DNA from: Oscillospiraceae bacterium
GTDB lineage: Bacteria > Bacillota > Clostridia > Oscillospirales > Ruminococcaceae
Direction: 5' to 3'
Length of the DNA: 59,371 bases
Assembly (NCBI GenBank): GCA_016291435.1
Contig: JAEEXH010000009.1
Coordinates: forward strand, 1 to 59,371
The stretch's first letter is position 1. Each line of letters starts with the position of its first letter. The position numbers and the translations under genes are program-made. Below, in pieces: positions 23,124 to 32,257 of the stretch. The notes under the pieces were generated by a model that ran no database searches, was not told where the DNA came from, and worked only from the letters and a program-made list of their open reading frames with translations.

Positions 23124-24335
23124 ATGAAAAAGAAATATACTGCAATCGCGCTGCTCGCGTCCCTGTCCCTGCTGACAGGCTGCGGCGCATTCAACAATGC
23201 AAATTCCACCGCTGATCACGGCGGTACATCTTCTGCGGAATCCTCTGTGCCCGATGTTCCGGATTGCTGCACCGGAGACGGCTGCGACGGAAACGGCAGC
23301 ACTTCAAAATCTGAAGGCTCCGAGAACGCAGAGAGCAGTGAGAATCAGGCGTCCGCAGCACCGGAAAAGACCTCCTTCGAGCTCGGACATCTGAATTCCA
23401 CTGCACACCTGCTCGCATTTGTCGCAGCAGAGGAAGGCTACTTCAAGGAAGAGGGTCTGGATGTCACACTGACACAGTTCTCCAGCGCGGCAGAGCTCGT
23501 GAACGGTCTTGAATCCGGCAAGCTCGATGCAGCATTCATCGGCTCGGTCCCGTCGCTGACCTTCCAGAGCCAGGGGCATGATGTCACGATCTTCGGCGGC
23601 GCAATGACAAACGGCCACGGCTATGTCATCAAGCCGGAATACACCGAAGGCCTTGAATCCTGGGACATCAGCATTCTGAAGGGCAGAAATGTCGCTTCTG
23701 TCAAGAACAGCGTACAGGATGCCGAGCTTCAGATCCTGCTGAAGAACGCAAACATTGAGATCGGCGAGGGCGAAGACAAGGTGAATATCGTCTACTTCGA
23801 CAGCCAGAAGGATGCCTACACCGCACTGCAAAACAGCACCATCGACGCGGCCTCGGTCTATTCGCCGTATGCGTCGCTGGCAGAGGGCTCCGGCTACAAG
23901 ATCGTCTACCGCTGCTCCGAAGAACCGGCGCTGAAGAATCAGCCGTGCTGCCGTCAGGTCGCGCCGACTGCTGCACTCGCACAGTATCCGAATACCTACG
24001 CGGCATTTGAGCGCGCACTGATCCGTGCATACGCATTCTCGCAGGAGAATGAAGACGGCACGGTCGCCGATGTCAAGAAGCACATCGACATTGATGAGGC
24101 ATATATCCGCACCGAGGTCTACGGCGGCTACGGCGCATCGAATCCCGACCCCGACAAGCAGGGCACAAAGGCGCTTAAGGATTCCATCGTTGAGCTCGGC
24201 TATACCGAAGATTACGATATCGACAAGCTCTATAATACCGATATTTTCAAGACAGCGCTTGCCGAGATCATTGAGAAGAACCCGGATAACAAGATCTATC
24301 AGGGATTACAGGAGCATTTCGATGTCTACGAATAA
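23124..24335 (+). CDS. ABC importer substrate-binding lipoprotein (NMT1/SsuA type)
   Basis: 403-residue lipoprotein: signal with lipobox LLTGC, then an unusual acidic linker with a Cys cluster (DCCTGDGCDGNG), then a binding domain of the sulfonate/nitrate/thiamine-precursor family (ELGHLNSTAHLLAFVAAEEGYFKEEGLDVTL-type start; GKLDAAFIGSVPSL; FGGAMTNGHGYV). A second CC pair lies in NQPCCRQVAP. The start at 23124 has GAAAGG 10 nt upstream; the ATG at 23115 abuts it. Overlaps the ATPase gene by 14 nt. Sulfonate or other organosulfur uptake is the best guess from family and from the Cys leader ORF, but related proteins bind aromatic acids, pyrimidine precursors or bicarbonate. Confidence 0.82.
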   Translation: MKKKYTAIALLASLSLLTGCGAFNNANSTADHGGTSSAESSVPDVPDCCTGDGCDGNGSTSKSEGSENAESSENQASAAPEKTSFELGHLNSTAHLLAFVAAEEGYFKEEGLDVTLTQFSSAAELVNGLESGKLDAAFIGSVPSLTFQSQGHDVTIFGGAMTNGHGYVIKPEYTEGLESWDISILKGRNVASVKNSVQDAELQILLKNANIEIGEGEDKVNIVYFDSQKDAYTALQNSTIDAASVYSPYASLAEGSGYKIVYRCSEEPALKNQPCCRQVAPTAALAQYPNTYAAFERALIRAYAFSQENEDGTVADVKKHIDIDEAYIRTEVYGGYGASNPDPDKQGTKALKDSIVELGYTEDYDIDKLYNTDIFKTALAEIIEKNPDNKIYQGLQEHFDVYE

Positions 24336-25140
24336 GATTGAGATCAAGCATCTGACTGTGAACTACACCGAGAACAAGCGGAGCTTCAATGCACTGCATG
24401 ATGTCTCCTTCGGTGTGAAGGACGGAGAATTCGTCAGCGTGATCGGCGCCAGCGGATGCGGAAAATCCACGCTGCTCAGCGTGCTTGAGGGAATCTATCA
24501 GGCAGCGGGCGGCACCGTCGAGATCGACGGCAAGGAGCTGCACGGCACAGGGACAGAAAGAGGAGTAGTGTTTCAGCACTACTCCCTCTTCCCGTGGATG
24601 ACAACGCGGAACAATATTGCGTTCGGCATCAAGCAGGCACAGCACGGCTTGAAGCGCAGCGAGCGGCTTCGCATTGCAGACGAGTATCTCGGCAAGGTCG
24701 GCCTGACGGGCTTCGGCAGCAAGTATCCGTCTCAGCTTTCGGGCGGCATGCAGCAGCGCGCCGCGATCGCACGCGCACTTGCAATGAACACCGAGATCCT
24801 GCTGATGGATGAGCCCTTCAGCGCGATCGACGCAAAGAACCGCGTGATTTTGCAGGAGCTGCTGCTTTCCCTCTGGGAGGGCGACGGCAAAGAGCCGCGC
24901 AAGACCGTTGTGTTTGTCACGCATGATATTGATGAGGCAATCCTGCTCTCTGACCGGATCGTCGTGCTGACTGCGCATCCGGGCACTGTCAATGAAATTG
25001 TCGAGGTACCGTTTGCGCGTCCGAGAAACCGCGCCGAGCTTGTCAAGACAGATGCTTACGGACAGTTCCGCAACAAGCTGCTGTCTCTGCTCTACTGCGA
25101 TGTGGCAGAGCGGATCGGCGGAGAAGAGGTGGTTATATGA
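24322..25140 (+). CDS. ABC importer ATP-binding protein (SsuB/TauB type)
   Basis: 272 residues. Walker A GASGCGKST, Q-loop VFQHYSLFPWMT, signature LSGGMQQRAAIARALAM, Walker B ILLMDEPFSAIDA and the switch His in FVTHDIDEAILLSDRIVVL. This Q-loop and D-loop wording is typical of nitrate/sulfonate/taurine importers. The start at 24322 is preceded by AGGAG 8 nt upstream and overlaps the binding-protein gene; the stop overlaps the permease start (ATGA). Energises uptake together with the neighbouring permease and lipoprotein. Confidence 0.92.
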   Translation: MSTNKIEIKHLTVNYTENKRSFNALHDVSFGVKDGEFVSVIGASGCGKSTLLSVLEGIYQAAGGTVEIDGKELHGTGTERGVVFQHYSLFPWMTTRNNIAFGIKQAQHGLKRSERLRIADEYLGKVGLTGFGSKYPSQLSGGMQQRAAIARALAMNTEILLMDEPFSAIDAKNRVILQELLLSLWEGDGKEPRKTVVFVTHDIDEAILLSDRIVVLTAHPGTVNEIVEVPFARPRNRAELVKTDAYGQFRNKLLSLLYCDVAERIGGEEVVI

Positions 25141-26057
25141 CATGGCAGAAGCGCTGGCTGCGCCTGACACATGTGTTTTTTGTGATATTGCTCCTTGTGC
25201 AGCTTTTGCCGGATCGTTCAGCAAAGGAGACGGCACAGGGCGCACTGATCATATTTGCAATCGCAGTGGAAGTGCTGACGCTGCTTGCATCCGCTTTCAT
25301 CAAGCGGCAGGAATCGCTGGCTCTTCTTCTTGATATTGTCGGCTTCATTTATGTATTGCTTACGGTCTGGTCGCTCGCCACAGCAAAATTCAATATTCTG
25401 AATGATGTGCTGTTTCCGGCGCCCGGCCGTGTGCTGGCACAGTTTGCGGAAGACCGCGAGAAGATTCTGGTAAATATTGCAAGCTCGCTCGGCATCACGA
25501 TCGAGGGCTTCCTGCTTGCAGCAGTTGTCGCAGTCCCGCTCGGGCTGTTTCTCGGCTGGAATGCGCGGCTCGGCGGTGCTGCGACCTATATCTCCAAGTT
25601 TTTCAGCTCGATCCCGCCGATTGTATACATTCCCTACGGCATCGCGCTGCTTCCGACCTTCCGCTCCGTGTCGGTGTTCGTGATTTTCCTTGCGACCTTC
25701 TGGCCTGTATTCGCCGGAACGATGAGCGGTGTGCTGAATGTTGACCGCCGCATTGTGGATTCTGCGAAGGTGCTGAATGTCAGCAAGCCGGAGATGCTGT
25801 TCTCCGTGATTCTGCCTGCATCGCTCGCGCAGATCTTCCTCGGCTGCAATCAGGGGCTGAGTGTCTCGTTCATTCTGCTGACCTCCGCGGAGATGATCGG
25901 TGCGCGGGACGGCATGGGCTACTATGTGAAGTATTATTCCGATTTCGGCGACTACACCCGCACGATCACGGGTCTGCTTGTGATCGGCATTGTGGTTATC
26001 GCCGTCACATTCCTGTTCAATAAGCTCCAGCAGTATCTTCTGCGCTGGAAGCGGTAA
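25137..26057 (+). CDS. ABC importer permease (SsuC type)
   Basis: 306-residue membrane protein. Two or three N-terminal helices, then the BPD_transp_1 core with the ATPase-contact EAA-like segment DSAKVLNVSKPEMLFSVILPASLAQIFLG. SSLGITIEGFLLAAVVAVPLG and the C-terminal helices match SsuC/TauC-type permeases; the extra N-terminal helices lengthen it beyond the usual 250-270 residues. Translationally coupled to the ATPase gene. Last gene of the three-gene importer unit. Confidence 0.9.
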   Translation: MTWQKRWLRLTHVFFVILLLVQLLPDRSAKETAQGALIIFAIAVEVLTLLASAFIKRQESLALLLDIVGFIYVLLTVWSLATAKFNILNDVLFPAPGRVLAQFAEDREKILVNIASSLGITIEGFLLAAVVAVPLGLFLGWNARLGGAATYISKFFSSIPPIVYIPYGIALLPTFRSVSVFVIFLATFWPVFAGTMSGVLNVDRRIVDSAKVLNVSKPEMLFSVILPASLAQIFLGCNQGLSVSFILLTSAEMIGARDGMGYYVKYYSDFGDYTRTITGLLVIGIVVIAVTFLFNKLQQYLLRWKR

Positions 26058-26147
26058 TAAGAGTCCTTGTGCCGATTCGGACGGTACTAATATAGAAGTT
26101 TTAGGGCAACTATTTTGTAAAAACCTATACAGCGAGCTATGAAACAG

Positions 26148-26182
26148 AACAGGCAGATGTTGCAAATGAACATCTGCCTGTT
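26148..26182. terminator. Bidirectional terminator between importer and histidine kinase
   Basis: AACAGGCAGATGTT, 7-nt loop, AACATCTGCCTGTT: perfect 14-bp stem with TTTT on the plus side. It separates the convergent permease and kinase genes. The 90 nt before it hold nothing recognisable. Confidence 0.88.
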
Positions 26183-27172
26183 TTATATTGTCGTTTTGTA
26201 GAAATGAATATCAAACATCGCGCCGTGCGGTTTATGGTTTGCGGCTTTCAGGCTTCCGTCCTGTGCTGAGATGACCTTCTTTGAAAATGCAAGACCGATA
26301 CCGAATCCGTTTTTCGTGTACTCGGAAGAACGATAGAAACGCTCAAATATATGCGGCAGTTCCTTTTCGGGGATGCCCTCTCCCGTGTCAGCAATTGTGA
26401 TATTGGATGAAATATTGCTGCCATTTGCCGTCACAGTGACCGTACCGCCTTGCGGCGTATGCTCGATCGCATTTTTCAGCAGGTTCACGATTGCTTCTGA
26501 GGTATAATGCAGGTCGCCGATAAACTCCGGCTCTCCGTTGATCTCTGTCCTGATCTCCACGCTTTTCAGTTCGGCAGTAACAGACACGGTTTCTATTGAT
26601 TGCGCGATCAGCTCACGGCAGGAAACCGTGTTCTTTGCGAATATTACCGCATCCGCTTCGATGCGTGAAAGGCTCAACATTGTTTCGATCAGCCATTTCA
26701 TGCGGGCAAGCAGTTCATACAGATCACGAAGGTACTCCATGCGCTCCTGTTCTGTCAGCCCGGAATCGTTCATCAGACCGAGTATCATCATCACAGAGGT
26801 CAGCGGTGTGCGGAGTTGGTGGGAAATATCCTCCAGTGCTTCTTTGGCAAACCGCTTTTCTGTCAGAAGCGCCGCATTCTGCTCACGCAGTCGAATCGTC
26901 ATTTTATGAATTTCCGCAGAAAGCACACTCAGCTCGCCCTCTTTGTACTCATCAAATGAAATGATGTCATCGCTGCGCAGGATACGGTCAATATCATCGC
27001 ACAGCTTCATAACCTGATCCCGTCTTTGGGAGAGGATCACCTCATAGAACAGCATAAAAGCCGCCGATGTGATGACGACTGTAACGGCGCACGGAACACT
27101 GAAAAATGCGCAGATTGCGGCTCCTGCGGCGGTCAGGAGAGCGTGAATGAGCCTGCGCTTTTTGTCTCTCAT
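26183..27172 (-). CDS. Sensor histidine kinase (intramembrane-sensing type)
   Basis: 329 residues. Two closely spaced membrane helices (about 8-48) with almost no extracytoplasmic loop, then a coiled linker. H-box with the phospho-accepting His: ALEDISHQLRTPLTSVMM. ATP-binding boxes: N-box EAIVNLLKNAIEHTPQGG, G1 IADTGEGIP, F-box ELPHIFERFYRSS and G2 GFGIGLAFSKKV. The short sensor region and the adjoining ABC genes resemble BceS-type kinases, which sense through their transporter. Overlaps the response regulator gene by 4 nt. Signal unknown. Confidence 0.92.
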   Translation of the reverse strand: MRDKKRRLIHALLTAAGAAICAFFSVPCAVTVVITSAAFMLFYEVILSQRRDQVMKLCDDIDRILRSDDIISFDEYKEGELSVLSAEIHKMTIRLREQNAALLTEKRFAKEALEDISHQLRTPLTSVMMILGLMNDSGLTEQERMEYLRDLYELLARMKWLIETMLSLSRIEADAVIFAKNTVSCRELIAQSIETVSVTAELKSVEIRTEINGEPEFIGDLHYTSEAIVNLLKNAIEHTPQGGTVTVTANGSNISSNITIADTGEGIPEKELPHIFERFYRSSEYTKNGFGIGLAFSKKVISAQDGSLKAANHKPHGAMFDIHFYKTTI

Positions 27173-27843
27173 CCGTCCACCGCCTTATAGCCAAGCCCTC
27201 TGACCGTGACGATGATATGCGGATTTTGTGCATCGTCCTCGATCTTCTCACGCAGTCGGCGAATATAGACACTCAGCGTATTATCCGATACAAATTCCTT
27301 TGTCAGCGACCAAAGCTCCTCCGCGAGCCGGTCTCGGGAAAGCAGTTGATTCTTGTTGGAGAAGAACACCAGCAGCAGGCGGTATTCCAGTGCGGACATG
27401 GTAAGCTCACTGCCGTTTTTGTATACGATGCCCCTGATCGGATCAATCGTCACTCTGCCGCATTTCAGCAGCGGAGAGGATTTCTGATGCCGCCGCATGA
27501 CATTTTTCATGCGGGCAAGCAGTTCTCGTGTGCCAAACGGTTTTCCGATGTAATCATCTGCGCCGATTTCAAATCCTGCGACTGTGCAGGCTTCGTCTGC
27601 CGATGCCGTGATGAAAATGACAGGGGTATCATCCTGCTTCTTCATCGCTGCACAGACGGAATAGCCGTTGCCGTCCTTCAGAGAAATATCGAGCAGCACA
27701 CAGCCATATGTGTTTTCCTCAAATAAGCGCAGTGCTTCCTTCTGCCCGTTTGCATAGTCCGTCTGATAGCCCTCGGAATTGAGAAACCGCATCAGAAATC
27801 TCGCAAGCTGTTCATCATCCTCAACGAGCAATATTTTCGGCAT
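27169..27843 (-). CDS. OmpR-family response regulator
   Basis: 224 residues. Receiver domain with acidic pair VEDDEQ, phospho-Asp in CVLLDISLKDGNG, Thr/Ser switch FITASADE and Lys in IGKPFG; then a winged-helix DNA-binding domain (LTMSALEYRLLLVFFSN; DNTLSVYIRRLREKIE; VRGLGYKAV). The start at 27843 has AGGAGGTG about 8 nt upstream; the frame upstream has no such site. First gene of a two-gene unit with the kinase. It probably controls the ABC genes just upstream of it (31-32 kb), as in Bce-like modules. Confidence 0.93.
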   Translation of the reverse strand: MPKILLVEDDEQLARFLMRFLNSEGYQTDYANGQKEALRLFEENTYGCVLLDISLKDGNGYSVCAAMKKQDDTPVIFITASADEACTVAGFEIGADDYIGKPFGTRELLARMKNVMRRHQKSSPLLKCGRVTIDPIRGIVYKNGSELTMSALEYRLLLVFFSNKNQLLSRDRLAEELWSLTKEFVSDNTLSVYIRRLREKIEDDAQNPHIIVTVRGLGYKAVDG

Positions 27844-27868
27844 ACCGTTCACCTCCTGCCACGCTATC

Positions 27869-27897
27869 ATTATAGCATGAAATGCGCGTGAATGCAA
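27869..27897 (-). promoter_or_regulatory. Promoter of the two-component unit
   Basis: Minus-strand TTGCAT (27892-27897), 17-bp spacer, TATAAT (27869-27874), 25 nt before the start codon. Confidence 0.8.
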
Positions 27898-27927
27898 GCG
27901 GACGGCAGGAAAACCGTCCGCTTTGTG

Positions 27928-30900
27928 TTATTCTGTTGTCTCTGCAAGGAAATCAAGTATCGTATCAGCTACTTCATCCGGTTTCTGTGCAAAGAAAAGT
28001 CCGTGGTCGCCGCCGATGGAAACAAGTCTGTAATTTCCGCACTGCTCCAGAAACGGCTTCAGATAATTTTCGTAGATATCCTGATATTCCCAGGCATCAT
28101 GATTCCATTCTGCTTTTGCAGCCGTTTCAATATTCAGTTTGTATTCCAGTCCGGATGCTTCATAATCCGCTTTCTGGAATTCCATAAATTCGCGGACATC
28201 TTCTTCGCTGGTATACATTGTTGAGAAGTAAAGCTTCGGAGTATCGGTCGGGTGCAGAATTTGCCGCAGTTCACGGGCTGCCTCCGGTTCATTCGCTAAT
28301 TCAGAAAGCAATGCTGCGCTCCATTCGGGGTAATCTGTCCTATCCCAAAGCGCGAGCTGCTCCTCAGAAAAGAGCGATTTGCCGTATCTGCATTCCGTTT
28401 GTGCTTCGGCGGGGAACAGCCTGTCAAGCCCGAGCCATGACCGCAGGAAGGATCTGCGTGCTGCGGCATACGCAGCAGATTCCGAAGGAAATTCGTCGAT
28501 CTCCGATGAATCCCAGAATTCATTTTTCGCGAGCCATGTGCCGTCTAAAAAGATCATTGCTTCGACCTCATCGGGATAGTGTATCTGCCACCAAAGTGCA
28601 TAGTAGTCACCGTAGGAATGTCCCATCAGCACATAGGGCGCTTCAAAGCCTGCGTTTTTCAGCCCTGTGCGGTAATCTTCCACAACCTGTTCCAGCGACT
28701 GGCTTTTATAGGAATCATCGCTGAATCCGTAGCCTGCACGGTCGGGGTAGACCAGCGTATTCTCTTTGCCGAGCCGTGCATTCAGCTCCGCTGTGACGAT
28801 CGGGTAACTGTTGACGGCCATGCCCGCAAGCCCGACAATGGTATGCTTGCCGTGTTCAGCTCCCGTACTGTAAACATTCATCTTGAAGCCGTTTGAATCC
28901 ACAAGGTTGAGATAGCCGGCCTTTGCATATTCGCTGCGGTCCCGGGCGTAGGCGGAAATGCTGTATATCCGCAGCCCTGCGATCGTGAGGACAAATGCAC
29001 CTGCGACCGCAAGGATACTGTTTCTGAGAATGTGCGATTTTTTCGTGTCGAGCTTCATTTCGGAGCCGCGAATCTGGTCGGAAAGACTTTCGCTGTTCTG
29101 TGCCCGCAGCATAAGAAGCGAGGTGACACATCCCGCACCAAAAGCTGTCAGAGAAGCCAGTGCAATGCGAAGAAATGGCGTAATATGGTCTAATCTGACA
29201 ATATCAAGCAGCATTTCCCTTGTTTCTTTGCTTTCGTCTACAAATGAAGCGTTGATGAGCGCCGTCAGACCGAATTTCGCACCGATCATCACAACAGCAC
29301 AGATGACCGCGGAAATGACTGCCGCCGCACCCGCAAATTGCAGACATTCGATAATTGCCATGCGGTCAAGCTGTTTGTCGGTCATGCCGACACATTGCAG
29401 CGATGCCAGCTCGCTGCGTCGGTTTGCGATGCCCGTCGAGATAATGTTCATCAGATTGACGAGCGCTGCCAGTGCAATCAGCAGATTCAGCATCAGCACA
29501 CCGGCACGGACTGTTGCCAGAATACTGTGTGTTTTCCACTTGATGCCGTAATAGTCGTCATACCAACTATCCGGAGACTCCGGATTGATTTCAGCCATGA
29601 AATTGATATCCTGATGCGACCCGAACCAGTCCTGTGCTTTTTTATAATCCGCAGCATTGTACTGATAATTGTCTGCGCTGCTTCCTGCATAGTTACAATA
29701 CACCCAGGTATGATCGTTGAACGCACCGAACCATTCTGCATAAATCTTTTCATAGGTTTCCATTGCTCCGATCAGCAAATACCCTTTGTTTTTCGCGGAA
29801 ACAGAACCAATGATATCCAGTGTATGCTCCCTTCGTTCAGATTCCGCAGCCCTCATAAGACTGCCGTAACTCATGTTTTCGATTTCTGCATCCTCCGGCA
29901 GCCGCGTGTATAAACTGAAAGCTGTCAGTGAACCGCTTTGCAGCTGCTCTGCATACTTCGCGTAATCCCCGCAGTCCGGATTGGAAACATATCCGCCGGA
30001 GCTGACCAGTTCATCGTAGCTGACCGCCGCATCTGCACCGAAAAGCCTTGTATAGGCTTCCCGGTTCAAATACGCAGCTTTTACGCCGCCGGCGTTTTCA
30101 TCATCGTCTGCATGCTCTGATATCAGGAAGTTTCCCTCCCACTCAATAGCAATGTTTTCAAACAGTCCGCTGTCCCGGAGCGTCTTTTCTGCTTCGGCCA
30201 GGCTGATTCCTTTTAAGGGATTGCCGAGATCAATTCCATAATCAATATCATCCGAACCTCCGTTGAAAAGAAGCATCTCAGCTTTGATATAGCCGTTGAC
30301 GCTGCGCTCGACTGTCTCCGTCAGTGTGGAAAACAGCGCAAACATCGTGATCGAAACGGTCAGCGTCAGGACGGTGATTGCAAAGCGCTTTTTCTGCCGC
30401 CTTGTATTGCGGGAGGCGATGCTGCCGGAGATGCCGAACAGCAGCCCGGAAAGCGTATGCCGCCTGACCTTTTCCACCTTGTCCGCACGGGTGATGATCG
30501 CTTCCATCGGCATTTTTTTGATGATGCGCATGCCGACGCCGTAAGCGGAGAGAAATACCCACACGATGCCGACCGCCGCTGCAACAAGCAGCATTTTCGG
30601 GTCAACAGAGAACGGCAGAGAGAGCTTTGCTGCCGTCATGCCCTGAAAGAGATCGGCAAGTCCTGCCCTCAGCAGCACATGATACATCAGATACGCAAAG
30701 CCGATGCCTGCGATCAGTCCGAACGGCACCCCGACTGCGCAGAGCCGCATTCCCTCATAGGTGATGATACGCACAATCTGTTCCGGCGTTGCGCCGATTG
30801 ACTGCAAAACGCCGTAGTGCCGCTCACGCTCTTTTGAGGAGACTTCAAATGCCGTGTCGATGATAAGCCGCAGCGCAAATGCGATAAGCACGGCAAAAAT

Positions 30901-31380
30901 GAAGAAAATACAGAAGATCCGCAGCTTGAACAGGTGTGCGCCGTCATAAACGCCGTCCATCTTCATGAGCTTGTCGTTCCATTCATAGGCGCCGTGCATC
31001 GAGCTGTATTTGCTCCGCTCGTATTGCTCTGATGCGCCGATCTTCTGTGCGGCCTTTTGCAGCCAGATTTCACGGTCGCCGATGTCGCTGCCGAATAACA
31101 CATAAGCCGATACGCCGTCCGGCGTGCGGCTGAGCTTCACGGAGCGGACTTCCCCGAAATCCGCCATTGCTTCGCCTTTTTCCTCGGTCAGTTCACTGAA
31201 AACCAGATGATACGGTGCTTCACTGTAAAAGGTATTCTCAAGGCAGTTCATGCAGACGCTGTAAAGAATAAAGACCATTGTAATGACTGCAACTGCTGCG
31301 ATGATGCTCATGCAAGTAAACACAGACTGCCGTTTCTGCGCTTTGATGTAGCGGGACGCAAGCAGGCTTTCATATCTCAT
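27928..31380 (-). CDS. FtsX-type ABC permease fused to an alpha/beta hydrolase
   Basis: 1150 residues. The start at 31380 (MRYESLLASRYIKAQ) has GGGGGAGG about 10 nt upstream, inside the ATPase gene. Residues 1-770 are a MacB/Bce-like permease: one N-terminal helix, a small outside loop, three helices; then another helix (KKRFAITVLTLTVSITMF), an outside region of about 250 residues and three helices (TGIANRRSELASLQCVGMT is the usual FtsX coupling stretch). After a further helix (about 785-803) comes a complete alpha/beta hydrolase (about 830-1150) with oxyanion/nucleophile motif VLMGHSYGD (Ser922), LDGTW and His1126 in IGGDHGLFF. Topology places the hydrolase outside the cell. The fusion is unusual; its substrate is unknown. 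Confidence 0.85.
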   Translation of the reverse strand: MRYESLLASRYIKAQKRQSVFTCMSIIAAVAVITMVFILYSVCMNCLENTFYSEAPYHLVFSELTEEKGEAMADFGEVRSVKLSRTPDGVSAYVLFGSDIGDREIWLQKAAQKIGASEQYERSKYSSMHGAYEWNDKLMKMDGVYDGAHLFKLRIFCIFFIFAVLIAFALRLIIDTAFEVSSKERERHYGVLQSIGATPEQIVRIITYEGMRLCAVGVPFGLIAGIGFAYLMYHVLLRAGLADLFQGMTAAKLSLPFSVDPKMLLVAAAVGIVWVFLSAYGVGMRIIKKMPMEAIITRADKVEKVRRHTLSGLLFGISGSIASRNTRRQKKRFAITVLTLTVSITMFALFSTLTETVERSVNGYIKAEMLLFNGGSDDIDYGIDLGNPLKGISLAEAEKTLRDSGLFENIAIEWEGNFLISEHADDDENAGGVKAAYLNREAYTRLFGADAAVSYDELVSSGGYVSNPDCGDYAKYAEQLQSGSLTAFSLYTRLPEDAEIENMSYGSLMRAAESERREHTLDIIGSVSAKNKGYLLIGAMETYEKIYAEWFGAFNDHTWVYCNYAGSSADNYQYNAADYKKAQDWFGSHQDINFMAEINPESPDSWYDDYYGIKWKTHSILATVRAGVLMLNLLIALAALVNLMNIISTGIANRRSELASLQCVGMTDKQLDRMAIIECLQFAGAAAVISAVICAVVMIGAKFGLTALINASFVDESKETREMLLDIVRLDHITPFLRIALASLTAFGAGCVTSLLMLRAQNSESLSDQIRGSEMKLDTKKSHILRNSILAVAGAFVLTIAGLRIYSISAYARDRSEYAKAGYLNLVDSNGFKMNVYSTGAEHGKHTIVGLAGMAVNSYPIVTAELNARLGKENTLVYPDRAGYGFSDDSYKSQSLEQVVEDYRTGLKNAGFEAPYVLMGHSYGDYYALWWQIHYPDEVEAMIFLDGTWLAKNEFWDSSEIDEFPSESAAYAAARRSFLRSWLGLDRLFPAEAQTECRYGKSLFSEEQLALWDRTDYPEWSAALLSELANEPEAARELRQILHPTDTPKLYFSTMYTSEEDVREFMEFQKADYEASGLEYKLNIETAAKAEWNHDAWEYQDIYENYLKPFLEQCGNYRLVSIGGDHGLFFAQKPDEVADTILDFLAETTE

Positions 31381-32080
31381 TGCTGTCCGCCTCCCCCTGC
31401 GTGGAATTGCCCTCGTCCGATATGATTTTACCGTCACTCAGTACAATGACCCGGTCGCATTGCTCGGCTATTTTCTCATCATGTGTGATAATGATGATAG
31501 TCTGCTTTAACTCCTTATTAGAGCGGCGAAACAGTTCCATGATCTCAGCGCTGTTCTTGCTGTCAAGATTGCCGGTCGGCTCGTCCGCAAGGATGACCTG
31601 AGGAGAAGTAAAAAGCGCTCTGCCGATGGAAACACGCTGCTGCTGCCCGCCGGACATCTGAGAGGGAAGATGATCTCTGCGTTCTTTCAGTCCGAGCATA
31701 TCGAGTGTTTTTTCGAGGTGTTCCTTGTCCGGCTTTCTGCCGTCCATCAGGACCGGGAGCATGATATTCTCCTCCGCCGTCAGCACGGGAATCAGATTAT
31801 AGAACTGATAGATCAGCCCGACCTGCCGTCTGCGGAAGATCGCAAGCTCCCTGTTGTTCTGCTGAAATACATCCTGTCCGTCCAGAAAGATTTTCCCGGA
31901 TGTGGGGCGGTCTACCGCACCGATCATGTGCAGCAGCGTGGATTTGCCCGAACCGCTCGCTCCGACAATAGCGACCATCTGTCCCTTTGGAACACTGAAC
32001 GAGACACCGTCCACAGCCCTGACTTCATTTTCACCTTTACCGTATACCTTGCAAAGTTCTTTAACTTTTAATAATTCCAT
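31370..32080 (-). CDS. ABC transporter ATP-binding protein (MacB/BceA/LolD type)
   Basis: 236 residues. Walker A GASGSGKST, Q-loop YQFYNLIPVLTAEENIMLP, signature MSGGQQQRVSIGRAL, Walker B VILADEPTGNLDS and His switch IITHDEKIAEQCDRVIVL: wording typical of the lipoprotein/antibiotic-export and detoxification ATPases that pair with FtsX-like permeases. AGGAGG precedes the start. Overlaps the permease start by 11 nt. With the kinase/regulator pair this makes a Bce-like detoxification or signalling module; a resistance role is inference. Confidence 0.93.
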   Translation of the reverse strand: MELLKVKELCKVYGKGENEVRAVDGVSFSVPKGQMVAIVGASGSGKSTLLHMIGAVDRPTSGKIFLDGQDVFQQNNRELAIFRRRQVGLIYQFYNLIPVLTAEENIMLPVLMDGRKPDKEHLEKTLDMLGLKERRDHLPSQMSGGQQQRVSIGRALFTSPQVILADEPTGNLDSKNSAEIMELFRRSNKELKQTIIIITHDEKIAEQCDRVIVLSDGKIISDEGNSTQGEADSNEI

Positions 32081-32257
32081 AAGCGTACCTCCTGTTCTTT
32101 TGATTCTATTATAGCACGCTTATATGACAATGGCATTATCTGAATCTTACAGTTTTGTCATCTTCGTCGCTGCACTCCTCCAGCCCGAGCATGAGCTGAA
32201 TGTATACGCACTGACAGCACTTTTCTGTCAATGCTTCAACTGCAAACACCTCGATTG
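32081..32257. other. Intergenic stretch with no recognised gene
   Basis: Contains a TATAAT on the minus strand (32108-32113) that could serve the ABC genes, but no -35 at 17 bp. The remainder has no recognisable coding or structural signal and runs into the recombinase remnant. Confidence 0.35.
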
